From: Priapulus caudatus
Lineage: Eukaryota > Priapulida > Priapulimorpha > Priapulimorphida > Priapulidae
Reading direction: 5' to 3'
Assembly: GCF_000485595.1 (NCBI RefSeq)
Contig: NW_014577370.1
Coordinates: forward strand, 375,115-401,047
DNA length: 25,933 bases
Made by a program: the position numbers and the translations under genes. The notes beneath the pieces are model-generated. The model was not told the origin of the DNA. It made no database searches and worked only from the letters and a program-made list of their open reading frames with translations. Each line of letters opens with the position of its first letter. Positions within the stretch are counted from its first letter, which is position 1. Shown one piece after another: positions 9,043-18,990 of this stretch.

Positions 9043-10213
9043 ATCGTGAGCACTACGAAAATGATGATTCTGAAGAGGACGGGCTTTTCTATTTGGGATG
9101 TGTGCCTCGGCTATTAATAATAATATATCTAAAATAGCGAATGATTTCGGTGACCATGTACAATTTAGCGATCAGACGTATTGTTTCGCTTGTAGCACTG
9201 ACAACATATGTATGTCAGTTATATTAGACTTCCAATTATTATAAGCTAATACGGTTTCGATAAGGAGTCATCTTCAACGAACGATGCTGAAATTAGTTGA
9301 TAGCTGACCAATATATTTCTGTTTCTTTGTCTTTTCTGGTAATATGTGGAATTAGGATCTGCAATTATATACATTTAGGTAGCTGTGTATATTATTTACA
9401 TTTATTATGATATTGTATATTCTTATTATATTAATATATTTATTGATTTATTGATTTATATAGTATTTATATAGACTCGGTATTAGTTTATTAATGCGTA
9501 CTAGGTACTTCATATTTGTGCTTATGATGTCTGTATGCCATTTAGATATTTGATATGTTATGAGAATTTATGTAGTTCTCTTCTTCAATCTTCTATTGTG
9601 TGTTATATTGGTCTTGCGACGTCTTAGTCATTGTTAAGTGTGGTGGTGCGCTATCCGACTCTGTATTTCGGCGTTGCTTATTGTGGTGGTATTCCTTGTA
9701 AAGCTTGTGCATGCGCTTATTCAGGCCAACTTGTGTGTTATATGGATCGTGAATTCAATCCGTCGTGTTATACTCATCATCATCATTTTGTCTTCAACTT
9801 ATTATCGTATCGTTTTTTACTAGATCACATCTACTGGCGTGTCACTCTTGCTTGTCGCAAAGTCTTGTGTATTCTCACTATATTTCGAGACGCTGTATTC
9901 GTATCTGGAGTTTATCGGTTTATGTTATGCAACATAGTGATTTGAATTGTTTTAACATTCGTTCAGCTTCATATTTGTGGTCGTGAGTTTCCTTTCAGTG
10001 CGTCTTCGTCCGTATTAATCTACGGTGTGATCTTACTAGTCTTTAACACTTGTCGCAGGATAATCTGTGTTTGTGTACGCAGCTATGTCCGATTGGTTGT
10101 TGTCATTCAGCTTAGCTCACTTGTTGTAGATTAACTTCGAAGCACTGATGCGCGATGATAGTTGATCGATTCAATACGTGGCCTACTGCTTTTGCGGTTT
10201 CGACGCAGACGTA
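9043..10213. other. AT-rich upstream region of CDO1
   Basis: The stretch is AT-rich, especially 9100-9500, and then more T/G-rich up to the CDO1 start. It must contain the CDO1 promoter and 5' untranslated sequence if the gene is intact, but I see no decisive TATA box or start-site motif. The open frames near 9631-9986 have no recognisable content. Confidence 0.5.
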
Positions 10214-10404
10214 ATGATGGCAAACCGCAAAATTTCTTTTGCGAAATTGACTGGTAAACTACCTGAAACACTCGACGAACTCATTGCTGCACTGAGACAA
10301 GTATTCGAGAAGAATGACGTAGACGTCGAAGTAGTGGAGATGCTTATGAACAACTACAAAAGCAACCCAGAATGGAAGAAATATGCAAACTTCGACCCAC
10401 ATAA
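10214..10404 (+). CDS. CDO1: Cysteine dioxygenase type 1, first coding exon
   Basis: CDO1 is a cytosolic non-haem iron enzyme that oxidises L-cysteine to cysteine sulfinate, the entry to taurine and sulfate. The exon encodes 63 residues plus two bases. The segments LPETLDELIAALRQVF, VDVEVVEMLMNNYKSNPEW and YANFDPH align in order and spacing with vertebrate CDO1 (LADLIRILHQLF, VNVEEVQAIMEAYESDPTEW, YAKFDQYR). It ends at ATAA|GTAAGC in phase 2, just before the Tyr58/Arg60 segment of mammalian CDO1. None of the iron ligands lie in this exon. Two ATGs (10214 and 10217) are adjacent and either may be used. The frame stays open upstream to 10178 but shows no homology there. No later exon was found in the window. 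Confidence 0.85.
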
Positions 10405-10554
10405 GTAAGCTAGATTACGGCGATTTGATGTTTAATAAGTTGTTAACTAAATATCTTTCTATCTTGCAATGATAATTTATAATAATACTTCCAAAATGCT
10501 TATTTTTTGCAATTTAACCAATTTTTCTATGATTAATGAATATTTTGTTGGGCC

Positions 10555-10741
10555 AAGGATAGAGAACATGGGTCCCAATAAAACCAATGTGCCTAAACCT
10601 AACCCTAACCCTAATTCTAACCTAACGATCCTCCTAACCCTAATCCTAACTCTGCTAACCTTAACCATTAATTGATATAATATTATATTTATATTGATGT
10701 AAATGACATTGGTTTTATTGGGACCCATGTTCTCTATCCTT
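10555..10741. mobile_element. Inverted-repeat element with telomere-like core
   Basis: Positions 10555-10590 and 10706-10741 are perfect 36-bp inverted repeats beginning AAGGATAGAGAAC. Between them lie repeated CCTAACCCTAA-type units (10592-10670) and an AT-rich stretch. No clear target duplication was found. It lies just downstream of the CDO1 exon, inside its putative first intron. Confidence 0.8.
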
Positions 10742-11027
10742 GAAGTAGGCTATCCTATCTCTATAAGTAGGCTAGTTATCTAATCGGTTATATTACCGCA
10801 AACATTTGATATTCGATCATAATTTATATGATGATGAGAAAGTAATTACCGTATATCTCAAATTTCATGAGAAGAACAGTACCTATCGAGGATTGAGAGG
10901 GTGTCCCTGGGCAAAAATAAATAAATAAATAAAATTGGGACATCATTATCTGTACAACTACCAGGTTGTTTGGCTGATGCTCTGACTTGGACTCATAGTC
11001 TGTCGGCTCTGCGTTCATTTCACTAAC

Positions 11028-11204
11028 GCTGAGAGGGTCTATGTCCCCCAGGGTACTGCCGGAACGTACCCTGGGTACGGTCCGGTATACCGGAACGTAC
11101 CCTGATACTATCTAATATGCCGGACCATACCTCACCTACTCCACTAACGAGTCTAGGGAGCCGCCTACGCCGGCAGTACCCTGGGGGACATAGACCCTAT
11201 GAGC
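11028..11204. mobile_element. 177-bp MITE with 9-bp target duplication
   Basis: The ends GCTGAGAGGGTCTATGTCC and GGACATAGACCCTATGAGC are inverted repeats, including a perfect 28-bp match (11035-11062 against 11170-11197). The element is flanked by TTCACTAAC at 11019-11027 and again at 11205-11213. A 9-bp duplication is typical of Mutator-like elements. The interior contains further GGTAC/CCGG palindromes and no coding sequence. Confidence 0.85.
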
Positions 11205-11213
11205 TTCACTAAC

Positions 11214-12458
11214 ATACCCTTTCAAGTTTGTGGTTGCAAGAGCTGATATGATGCCCTGACATTACTGCAGAGTTGTCCTCGTTGTCACCACGTACTTTGC
11301 TACAGTTACAGTACCGTTACGTCACGTAGCTGGCACATCTAACATAAACTGCCGCCATACAGGATCTGTGTACATGCATTCCAAAACGACTGTTGGTAAT
11401 GCAGATGGCGAATGAACCAAATTGGCCAACAATGATTTACAGTAATGGTCACCTAAATTAATTTTGGCGAGTCTTGCAAAAATTGTTGCCTAGTAAAGAA
11501 ATCGTGCCGAAGTTTTCCCCTCATCATCCTTGCTCAACCCACACCAACCTTACCAACTTACCTTACAATGACCTTACTTAACTTACTAACTTACCTAAGC
11601 TAATGTATGTGTAACATAATATGATTTACAGATGTTACATAAATTAGCTAGAGACGCGGAGTGCGGCTAGACTCGGGGTTGTTTTAGTGGTAATCTATGT
11701 AGACAGAGCGTCGCGCATCTTGTTGCGGCTACATTGATGTTATAGGGAGAATAAATTATTGTAAACGTGTTTTAGGTCGGGCGTTTCTAGGGTCATTGTG
11801 CAAGATGTGACTACACTGTGTGCCAGTTATTAAAGTTTATTAAGTTTAATACACAAGTTTGGATTCCTTCTTCATCATTTCTACATCGAACATTAATTCT
11901 ATTTAAATCGACATTCAACGTTACATATCTACAGCAGCAGTAGCAGCAAAAACCGGTATATGAAAAAACGCAAGTGCCATTTTATGTTGAGAACAATTTG
12001 CCTTGGTTTAGAGTTTATAGTTTGTTCCTTTATGTATGCGAAGTATGGTAGCGATTTCTAGGCTTACTGTAAGAACTACCAAACGGGCCCAACCATTAGG
12101 TAGCCCCTAGGCTATTACGGCCCGCCAGCCGTAACAGAAAAACATACACAATATACGGAATACTTGTATTCTTGTATGTCGTAACTAGATCAATATGACC
12201 CATTAATAATTGAAAAAACGGACACCTGTAAGACTTGTGCCAGGGCTAGAGCAAAAAAACTACCAGTGTGGCAAAAAATTCTTTTCAGCGTCTAGGACGT
12301 TTCGTGTACATTGTTTCATGATACAAACCATTACCAGTACACGTATCACGTAAACATAAATTTCGTCTGCAAATTTACAGAGCGACAGCGCCATTGGAAG
12401 TATCGCGCTACGTATTGTCTAACTTGTATTGTGATACATTTAGTTGTTAAATATATAA
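11214..12458. other. Non-coding stretch with possible solo LTR
   Basis: No exon was recognised. The piece from TGTAACATAA at 11610 to TTCTACA at 11885 has LTR-like features: TG...CA ends, AATAAA near 11750 and a T-rich end. No target duplication flanks it, so it is only a candidate. CTTAC-rich low complexity precedes it at 11540-11600. Confidence 0.35.
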
Positions 12459-12460
12459 TA

Positions 12461-12582
12461 TCAAGAGCTAATAATACCATGAAATTATTATAGACTCGCA
12501 GGCAAAGTAGAATAATGTTGTCGTGAAATAGCACTATTTTCTCGTTTTTCCGTTGTACACTCTAGGTATTATTAGCTCTTGA
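12461..12582. mobile_element. TA-flanked TCAAGAG-family MITE, copy 1
   Basis: The element has perfect 18-bp inverted ends, TCAAGAGCTAATAATACC and its complement GGTATTATTAGCTCTTGA, flanked by TA on both sides (12459-12460 and 12583-12584). A TA duplication fits the Tc1/mariner group. The interior has no coding capacity and shares the segment TAGACTCGCA...GCACTATTTTCTCG with the copy at 13068. Confidence 0.87.
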
Positions 12583-13067
12583 TAATATATCTATTTATGT
12601 GTCAGTGTGCAGCGGCAGCCAGCGTTTGTTACAGTCTACGGATGAGCATTTGGATGGCATTTGCAGGAAATTGTCGGGAATAATAGGTGAAAGAGATTAT
12701 AGAAACATTAAGATTAGGACTTTGGTAGTAAATAGATTTCGTATTTATTTAGCATTATATTTTATTGAAACGCTCCAAGTGCATGTGTACCCACTCCGAT
12801 AACATCGCTCTCGGTTGCCAACACCACGTCCAGCATAATTAATTCGTTTATGAGCGATGACGCAGCTACTTGCGAACGAGACCGGCGGATCGAATGCACG
12901 CTTGCATGGGTGGCTACTGAATGCTACCGCCCTTACGTGTTTATAGGGGGAAATCCTTATCAATCGCTAGCGGCCAGCAGCAGCTGCTGTAAGCTGAAAT
13001 TAGGTGTTTTCTATGGATGTAGTTGGATGGCACAGGTGCGTAGGCCGACTCCCGATACTTGATACTA

Positions 13068-13374
13068 TCAAGAGCTAATACTAGTTCGAGAATAATGTAG
13101 ATGCGAGGCGTCGTGAGGCCTGTGGGAGGCGAGGTTTACACGCCAATATCTCGGCCTAGGAGTATCGTAGTGGCAAGCGGTTGGTCTTGTTTCAGAGAGC
13201 AAAGGGATGCTAGAATCGCAGCCGAGTTGCATGAAAAAGGAATACCATGAACATGCTACAGGTTGCTTTAAGGGAATACCATGAACATTCTAGACTCGCA
13301 GACAAAGTAGAATAATATTGCCGTGAAATAGCACTATTTTCTCGTTGTACACGCTAGGTATTATATGCTCTTGA
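13068..13374. mobile_element. TA-flanked TCAAGAG-family MITE, copy 2
   Basis: The 307-bp copy starts TCAAGAGCTAATA and ends TATATGCTCTTGA between TA dinucleotides. Its right part from about 13291 matches copy 1 closely (TAGACTCGCAGACAAAGTAG and GTGAAATAGCACTATTTTCT). The left part is longer than copy 1 and contains a near-direct repeat of GGGAATACCATGAACAT, which suggests copy 1 is an internally deleted version. Confidence 0.8.
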
Positions 13375-14130
13375 TACTATCTATAATCGTCCCATTGAAT
13401 GGCGTTGCAGACGCCGGGTCTACGACCCTCGTCTCTAGTAGGTTCACTCTGCTCACCGTAACCAACGCGAGTCGAAACTAACTCTAGTAGCATCGGTGAG
13501 CTTATGTGTCTTATGAGCCTTTATGTGGGAGGGTTACGTGGACCGTACGTTAACGTACCCGTTACTATTTAGTATTTACACGCTATGCGCCCAGTCATTC
13601 AGCGTATTCCTACGTATTGCGGTGAGCACCCGCGCATTTCCTTGTTGGTCAGTTACGCACGAAGGGTCGTTGTCGTATCAGGTATTACATATATGTACCC
13701 GATGTAGTTTTAGGTTGTTTAGTATTATGTTTATATATGTATATGACTTTGAGGTATGTTTAGGGTTAAGGTTAGGGTAAACTTCTGTATTACAAGTCTG
13801 GTACACTTTGTGTATACTGTATACATATATGCACCTCCTGATACGGCAACGACCCCTTCAGCGTCAGTTACACGTACTCACTACGAACCCGCAATAAACC
13901 TGTTCACAGTGGTGACACGCGCGCGCGACAACGGGACCGCTTTGTGGCGGGAACAAAATTAATCACAGGATTGTCACTTTCACCCAAGAGTTAGGAACGA
14001 ATGTGAGCGACACCTCCCTCAACAGTTGGCAGGGGATCACTCGTGCGTCGTGCGCTCGTGCACGACGTGCACGCTCGTGCTCGTGCACTCGTGCATTCGT
14101 GCGTCCGCCATGGGCTATGTTAGTTGTTAC
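13375..14130. other. Non-coding stretch, interstitial telomere-like motif
   Basis: No exon was recognised. A short TTAGGGTTAAGGTTAGGG run lies at 13759-13776. Positions 14040-14106 are a degenerate GTGC/CGTGC-rich palindrome-prone stretch. Confidence 0.5.
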
Positions 14131-14151
14131 GCACGCACGCACGCACGCACG

Positions 14152-14214
<63 letters not shown>

Positions 14215-14260
14215 ATACTTATATATATAGTATTATACTATATATATATTATATATATTG
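14131..14260. repeat. Compound microsatellite (ACGC)n(CT)n(CA)n(TA)n
   Basis: A run of ACGC units near 14130-14151 passes into CT repeats, a (CA)n run from about 14168 to 14213, and TA-rich sequence to about 14260. Confidence 0.95.
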
Positions 14261-14879
14261 AATTCGTCGGTAGTGTACCGTAGGTTGTACACTCTTCGTT
14301 GGCAATAGTGGATTGAATCTTGTTGTATTGTTCAGCGCGTGTATTGTATTTACTAAATTGTACAAGCGATTTAGAGATCTTTATACCCGTACAAGTAACA
14401 TGGTAGTTGGGTTGGTGGGTTACACACAGTAGGTTGTACCAGGTTGGGCTATGCAAGCTGCTAGGTGGGCTACAGACAGTGTGGTGTACACTCTACAGGT
14501 GGGGTGGGTTGTACAGTTGTTAGATACTCAGGCTTACTCAGGCTAGGTAGGTAACGACCGTACCGGTACGTTTCACACTATGCACACGACCACCAGAGTC
14601 ACAAGTAGTTACACCCCGCAGTGCGAGAAACGGAACTCATTTGTTCACCAGGTCCTGCTGTACCGCGTTCGCACGTAGTACTACTGTACTGCGGTGCTGC
14701 TACATAGGTCTACCGTCTAACGCACACATGTTGATCGTGCTAAACGGATGTATCGTATTGTGAGTGAGGCAGAGCGTGATGGTGGCCGCGAGTAATGTTG
14801 CGCTGATGCAGCATGTGATTAATAAATCTCGGTAATCACAAAACCGGTGCCATCGACAGCTATATAGATTGGAGCACGG

Positions 14880-14970
14880 TAGCTCTAGAACTATAGCCCT
14901 TCGCTCTGACACACGCTCTGCCACAGGCCTGTGGCAGAGTGATGGGCTATAGATAATAGTTCTAGAGCTA
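14880..14970. mobile_element. 91-bp hairpin MITE with 9-bp target duplication
   Basis: The ends TAGCTCTAGAACTAT and ATAGTTCTAGAGCTA are perfect 15-bp inverted repeats, and inner segments CTCTGCCACAG/CTGTGGCAGAG pair as well, so almost the whole element folds on itself. GGAGCACGG flanks it on both sides (14871-14879 and 14971-14979). The 9-bp duplication suggests a Mutator-like source. No coding sequence is present. Confidence 0.83.
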
Positions 14971-14982
14971 GGAGCACGGTAG

Positions 14983-15250
14983 CCACGCGCGCGTGCTTAT
15001 GCGTGCGCGCGCATGTGTGTGGTAGATGTTCGTGCGCGGGTGTGTTGGTGTGTGCGCTTGTGTGAGTGGCCGTGTGGGTCTCAGTGGGCATACGTGTGTG
15101 CGTGTGTGTGTTCGTGCCCACACGCGCGTGGGTGTTTGTGTGTTCGTGAATGGGTGCGCGTGTGTACAAGCAGGCGTGTCCGTGATTGTGTGCGTGCGTG
15201 TGCTGCTGTGCACGGAAACTCACATATTTGCATTACTGTGCAATGCACAC
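14983..15250. repeat. Alternating GT/GC low-complexity tract
   Basis: The stretch is rich in GTGCGTGTGT and CGCGCGTG. Open frames on both strands here are translated repeat (Thr/His-rich or Val/Cys/Arg-rich). Confidence 0.85.
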
Positions 15251-15881
15251 GCGTTTACATGGTTTACTCATTGGAGAAGAACGCCGTAGCCTACGCAAAC
15301 GATGCGGTTTCTATACATCTGAAAGCATTTTAGCCTAGAAAAATGGAACCTAGTAAACGGAAATCACTCATTTTGTAAAAACAGCCGCTGCCTGGCTCGG
15401 ATACGCTTCCGACACCGATGTTAAGTGGTCACACGGGGGGATTCGACAACATGGTGACTTTTTAAATAGCTTTTACGCAATTTTTGTTTTCTATTCGGTG
15501 ACGTCGACAGTCCATTAACATTGCTGCCCTCGCCATTAATGAATCGCGGGCACACTCTCACTCAGTTGCACGCACAGGCGCCCGCTCGTGCGCCCGCTGG
15601 TTTAGAATGAGCATGTCATGTAAGTAAAGAGAAATTATCCAAGGTTTCGGAACAAAAAATAAGTGCCGTCGACACGAGATGTACTCTTTTCCTCTTACCT
15701 GCCAGTATGCTTTTAAGATCTGGGTCACTTGAGTTTTTGGTCTTGGCCCAAAAAAATGCGGACGTGGGGATCAGAAGTAGTGAAACTTCTCGAAAACAAC
15801 AGAAACTAGTGCATATACTACGTACAACCGTTTGCGCGGGAAAGATAAACAGGCGTTTGCTACTTGTTCATTTTTGTACGG

Positions 15882-15945
15882 AACAAACCCTAGACTCTGT
15901 CAAGTAGCAATTATGGCGCGCTAACCACTTGAGCTTGTAGGTGAG
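15882..15945 (-). repeat. tRNA-like head, possible SINE
   Basis: On the minus strand AGCTCAAGTGGTTAGCGCG resembles a tRNA A box and D-arm, and GGGTTTGTTCC about 45 bases later is a degenerate B box. The rest does not fold as a full tRNA that I can see. A tRNA-derived SINE or a decayed tRNA copy would explain it, as would chance. Confidence 0.3.
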
Positions 15946-16015
15946 TGTCACTTGAAATGAAGGGGGACTGATGTTGAACTCGTTATGTTGAACTCGTATG
16001 CCCGCTTGCGTACGG

Positions 16016-16017
<2 letters not shown>

Positions 16018-16079
<62 letters not shown>
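16018..16079. repeat. (TA)n microsatellite
   Basis: About 60 bp of uninterrupted TA repeats. Confidence 0.97.
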
Positions 16080-18000
16080 TTGTGGTAACCGCAACTGCTA
16101 AATGTTGGATTCTAGCACGTATGGATTCTGTGCCTGTGCCGCTTCGTAGATATCATCATGGTGATCCTACCGAAATGGTATTTATCGGAGAGGGGTGAAA
16201 CTCAGGTGAACACAGGTGAAACTCCTATATAATATAGTAGCGTGAGAACGTGGTTAGCAGGTCAGCAATGCTGGATGCGGAAATGTAGCGAGGAGTGTTT
16301 ATGGTATATAAACACCGGCTACACCCGAGCCCGCCCGTCGCGGGAATGAATCCCGATGGTGACACCTAGGTGCGACAAAGGAGAAGAGGCGACGGTGGAG
16401 GACCACCTGCTCTCGAAGTCGCGCCGTGAGAAACTCGCGTCGTGAGAAATGTGTCACTAAGGCGCGGGTTTTATGGTAACCAATTACGGACGGACTTAAA
16501 AGCGAAGGCTCTAGCCGAGCTCGGGAGAACCTGACTGTCCTTCCGACTGACTCTTGTTCACTCACTCATAGCTCGCATCTTATACCTTGTGTCTGTTTCC
16601 ACTCTGATCATGTCGAGTAATAAACGCCAGTGCGGTACGTTACTACCTTAGTTGTTGTCTATCTGTTGGTTTGCGTACTCCCACTCCTGCATCTACCTAC
16701 AGACCTACACCTACCTACGCCTAGCCTTAGATCGCCAGTAGTCATACCCGCTAACGAACGACATCGTTACACTGGAGCCGCCTGTAAAAGAGTTGGGTTA
16801 TTGTGTGCGCACGCGTGTTGCTGCCCTGTGCCTTCATCGCCGACTGGAGCCGATCTACTGCTACTACTGCTACTGCTGGGTATTGCTGGTCGCATTGACG
16901 CACCATGCAGTTTGGTCTCTATCGCAAGGCCATCTATAGTGATGAAGAACTACCCGTTTGATGGCGCCCGTGACCTGGCGTGTTATAACGCAGTTCGTCT
17001 TCTGGTCAATAGTCAGCTAAGCCCTCTTGATCTGTTGTCCCTTTCGGTGCCGGTTGGCTAATCGCTGTGTTCTCCACGTTTAATGGGCCAAGTGGAAATT
17101 TCAATAACCAAGCATCGGTCAAAAACCACCCAAATTCATTCTAATACGAGATAAATCAAAATCCCATCAAATCCAACCCAATCCAAATTATATCCATATC
17201 ATATCCAGCTCGACTCCAATCAAAATTTAATCAAAATTACAATTCAATGAGATCGCCAGCCCTGACCCATATCACTTCATCTAACACACGCGCATTCTAC
17301 GTGAATCCCCGTGAAAGCTTTATATCAGAGAGAATCCCGCAAGAGCTTCATATAAGCGAAGCTGAAGATATAGCATCATATTAGTGAAGCCCACGAGAGC
17401 TTCACGCCAAACGGGGCATCTGCGGATCTCTCTGTGGAAAACAATCGTCATGTGGATGGAACCGTACACGGCGGATGCAAGCGGGAACTCCGCATGAGAG
17501 GTCGTCATCGCCTAATTAACACGGAGCGTGCGAGTCGCCGACACCGTGTGTGCGATCGGCCGCGTGACGCATGCGCGATGTGCCAGGGCGTCGATCCCGC
17601 GCACTGCGTTCCGCTTCTCTCGCACAGCTGTCCCGTCGCCGTAACACGGATCGCGTTAATTAATGACTGATTAGCGGCTGGGAGGCTGCGGTGGCAGCGG
17701 GGGGGGGCGACGTTTACGATGACGTTTAACGGCCGCTCGCATGATTTCTCGCGAAAGTCGAGCGATGGCTTCATCTGAGCGCGGGGCTTCATCGAGCTGG
17801 TTGCAGTGGATAGGTTCTATCCCCAGCGGTGGCGTTCAGGTGATGGAAATTGACTCCGTATAGCTATGTTCATCTACGAGCGAGTACGTGCGTGGCGTGC
17901 TTACGGATGGAGAGCGCACCGAGTTAATGGCCTCGTGTTATTTCTCCCCTCGTTGTAGCTGACGTTACGGCCGTTACGAGCTCGATTACCTTCCTTCCTC
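16080..18000. other. Gene-free stretch with possible LTR-like piece
   Basis: No recognisable exon was found. An open frame at 16630-17061 (Leu- and Cys-containing) matches nothing I know. Around 16445-16640 a TTAAAA box and an AATAAA-like signal lie in LTR-like order, without confirmed ends. Low-complexity CAAATCC-type sequence lies at 17130-17240, and imperfect repeats of a GAGCTTCAT-like motif lie at 17300-17410. Confidence 0.4.
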
Positions 18001-18235
18001 TCTTGTCGCTCCCCCTCTTCCTGTTTCTTTTCTCTCTGTCCCTCTCTCTTTCTCTCACTCTGTTCGTTTTCTCTTCTTTCTGTCTCTCACTCTTCCTCTT
18101 TTTCTCTCTGCCCTCACGCTTTCTCTCGCTCTCTTTCGCTTTTTTTCATGGCTCTAACTTCCTTCTTAGTGTATTCCTCCACTCCCCCTTCCTCCCTCTC
18201 ACTCTCCTCTTTTTCTCGCGCTCTCACTGTTATTA
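18001..18235. repeat. Polypyrimidine CT-rich tract
   Basis: About 235 bp of CTCTTTCTC-type sequence, with pyrimidines on the plus strand. The Leu/Ser/Phe-rich frame across it is repeat translation. Confidence 0.8.
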
Positions 18236-18740
18236 CGTTTACGTAGGTGTGGATTTACAGTTGTTTCGCGGCAATCGCGTGTATGGAAATGTTATTTTCC
18301 GTTGATATGTGCTAGTTTTGCCTGTCACTAAAGAGCGAACGCCGCTACTAGCTTTGCCTGCCACTATCGCAGAATACGACACGCAAATAGCAGTGGCGAA
18401 TCCGAAAATGTCACATCCGATTTAGCCTAAGTGATGTATGGTTGGCTGCGACCGTATAGTTTTTTCTGCATAGCGGTTGAAAAGTCATTTCGGTGGCTGA
18501 TCGAACTATCGGCTCGACATTTGGGACATCCTTCGGGAGCCGTGAAAGGCAGAGGCGACTTCTGCATTGTGATGGGCCGTGCGGCAAGGCAGGTGAAGCG
18601 GTTGAGGGGCGGATGACGTTGCAGGCACGCGCGCCTCTATACGCACAAACGCAGGACCGTGACGGATTCGCTCCAGGAATAATAACGGAGGATACGGGAA
18701 TTGTAGTGGAAAGATGGGACGACGGATATAGAAAAAGGGT

Positions 18741-18990
18741 CGACAGGCGGAATGACAGCATGATGGGAAGAAAAGGGGTCAACTGAACGGCAGGAGGAGC
18801 GACGGAGTGGACGGGACGACAGGCGGAATGACAGCATGACGGGAAGAAAAGGGGTCAACTGAACGACAGGAGGAGCGACGGAGTGGACGGGACGACAGGC
18901 GGAATGATAGCATGACGGGAAGAAAAGGGGACAACTGAACGACAGGCGGAGCGACGGAGTGGACGGGATGAATGGCAGGCGGAATGGCAG
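18741..18990. repeat. 76-bp minisatellite, about three copies
   Basis: CGACAGGCGGAATGA recurs at 18741, 18817 and 18893, exactly 76 bp apart, with a partial fourth copy near 18970. Units are nearly identical and include GGGAAGAAAAGGGG and GACGGAGTGGACGGGA. The overlapping minus-strand frames with repeated PFSSRHAVIPPV-like peptides are a by-product, since 76 is not a multiple of three. Confidence 0.93.

Noticed and set aside
12599-12802. Open frame next to the MITE that might be a transposase remnant
   Set aside because: No catalytic or DNA-binding motif could be seen, and it lies outside the element's inverted ends.
14891-15333. Thr/His-rich and Val/Cys/Arg-rich open frames on opposite strands
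   Set aside because: They are translation of alternating GT/GC low-complexity sequence.
15388-15450. Possible 5S rRNA or tRNA similarity in GACACCGATGTTAAGTGG
   Set aside because: Only a short resemblance; the rest of a 5S rRNA or a tRNA fold is absent.
16630-17061. 143-codon plus-strand frame with a Leu-rich start resembling a signal peptide
   Set aside because: No recognisable domain, a run of CTG/CTA Leu codons from a trinucleotide repeat, and no splice or homology support.
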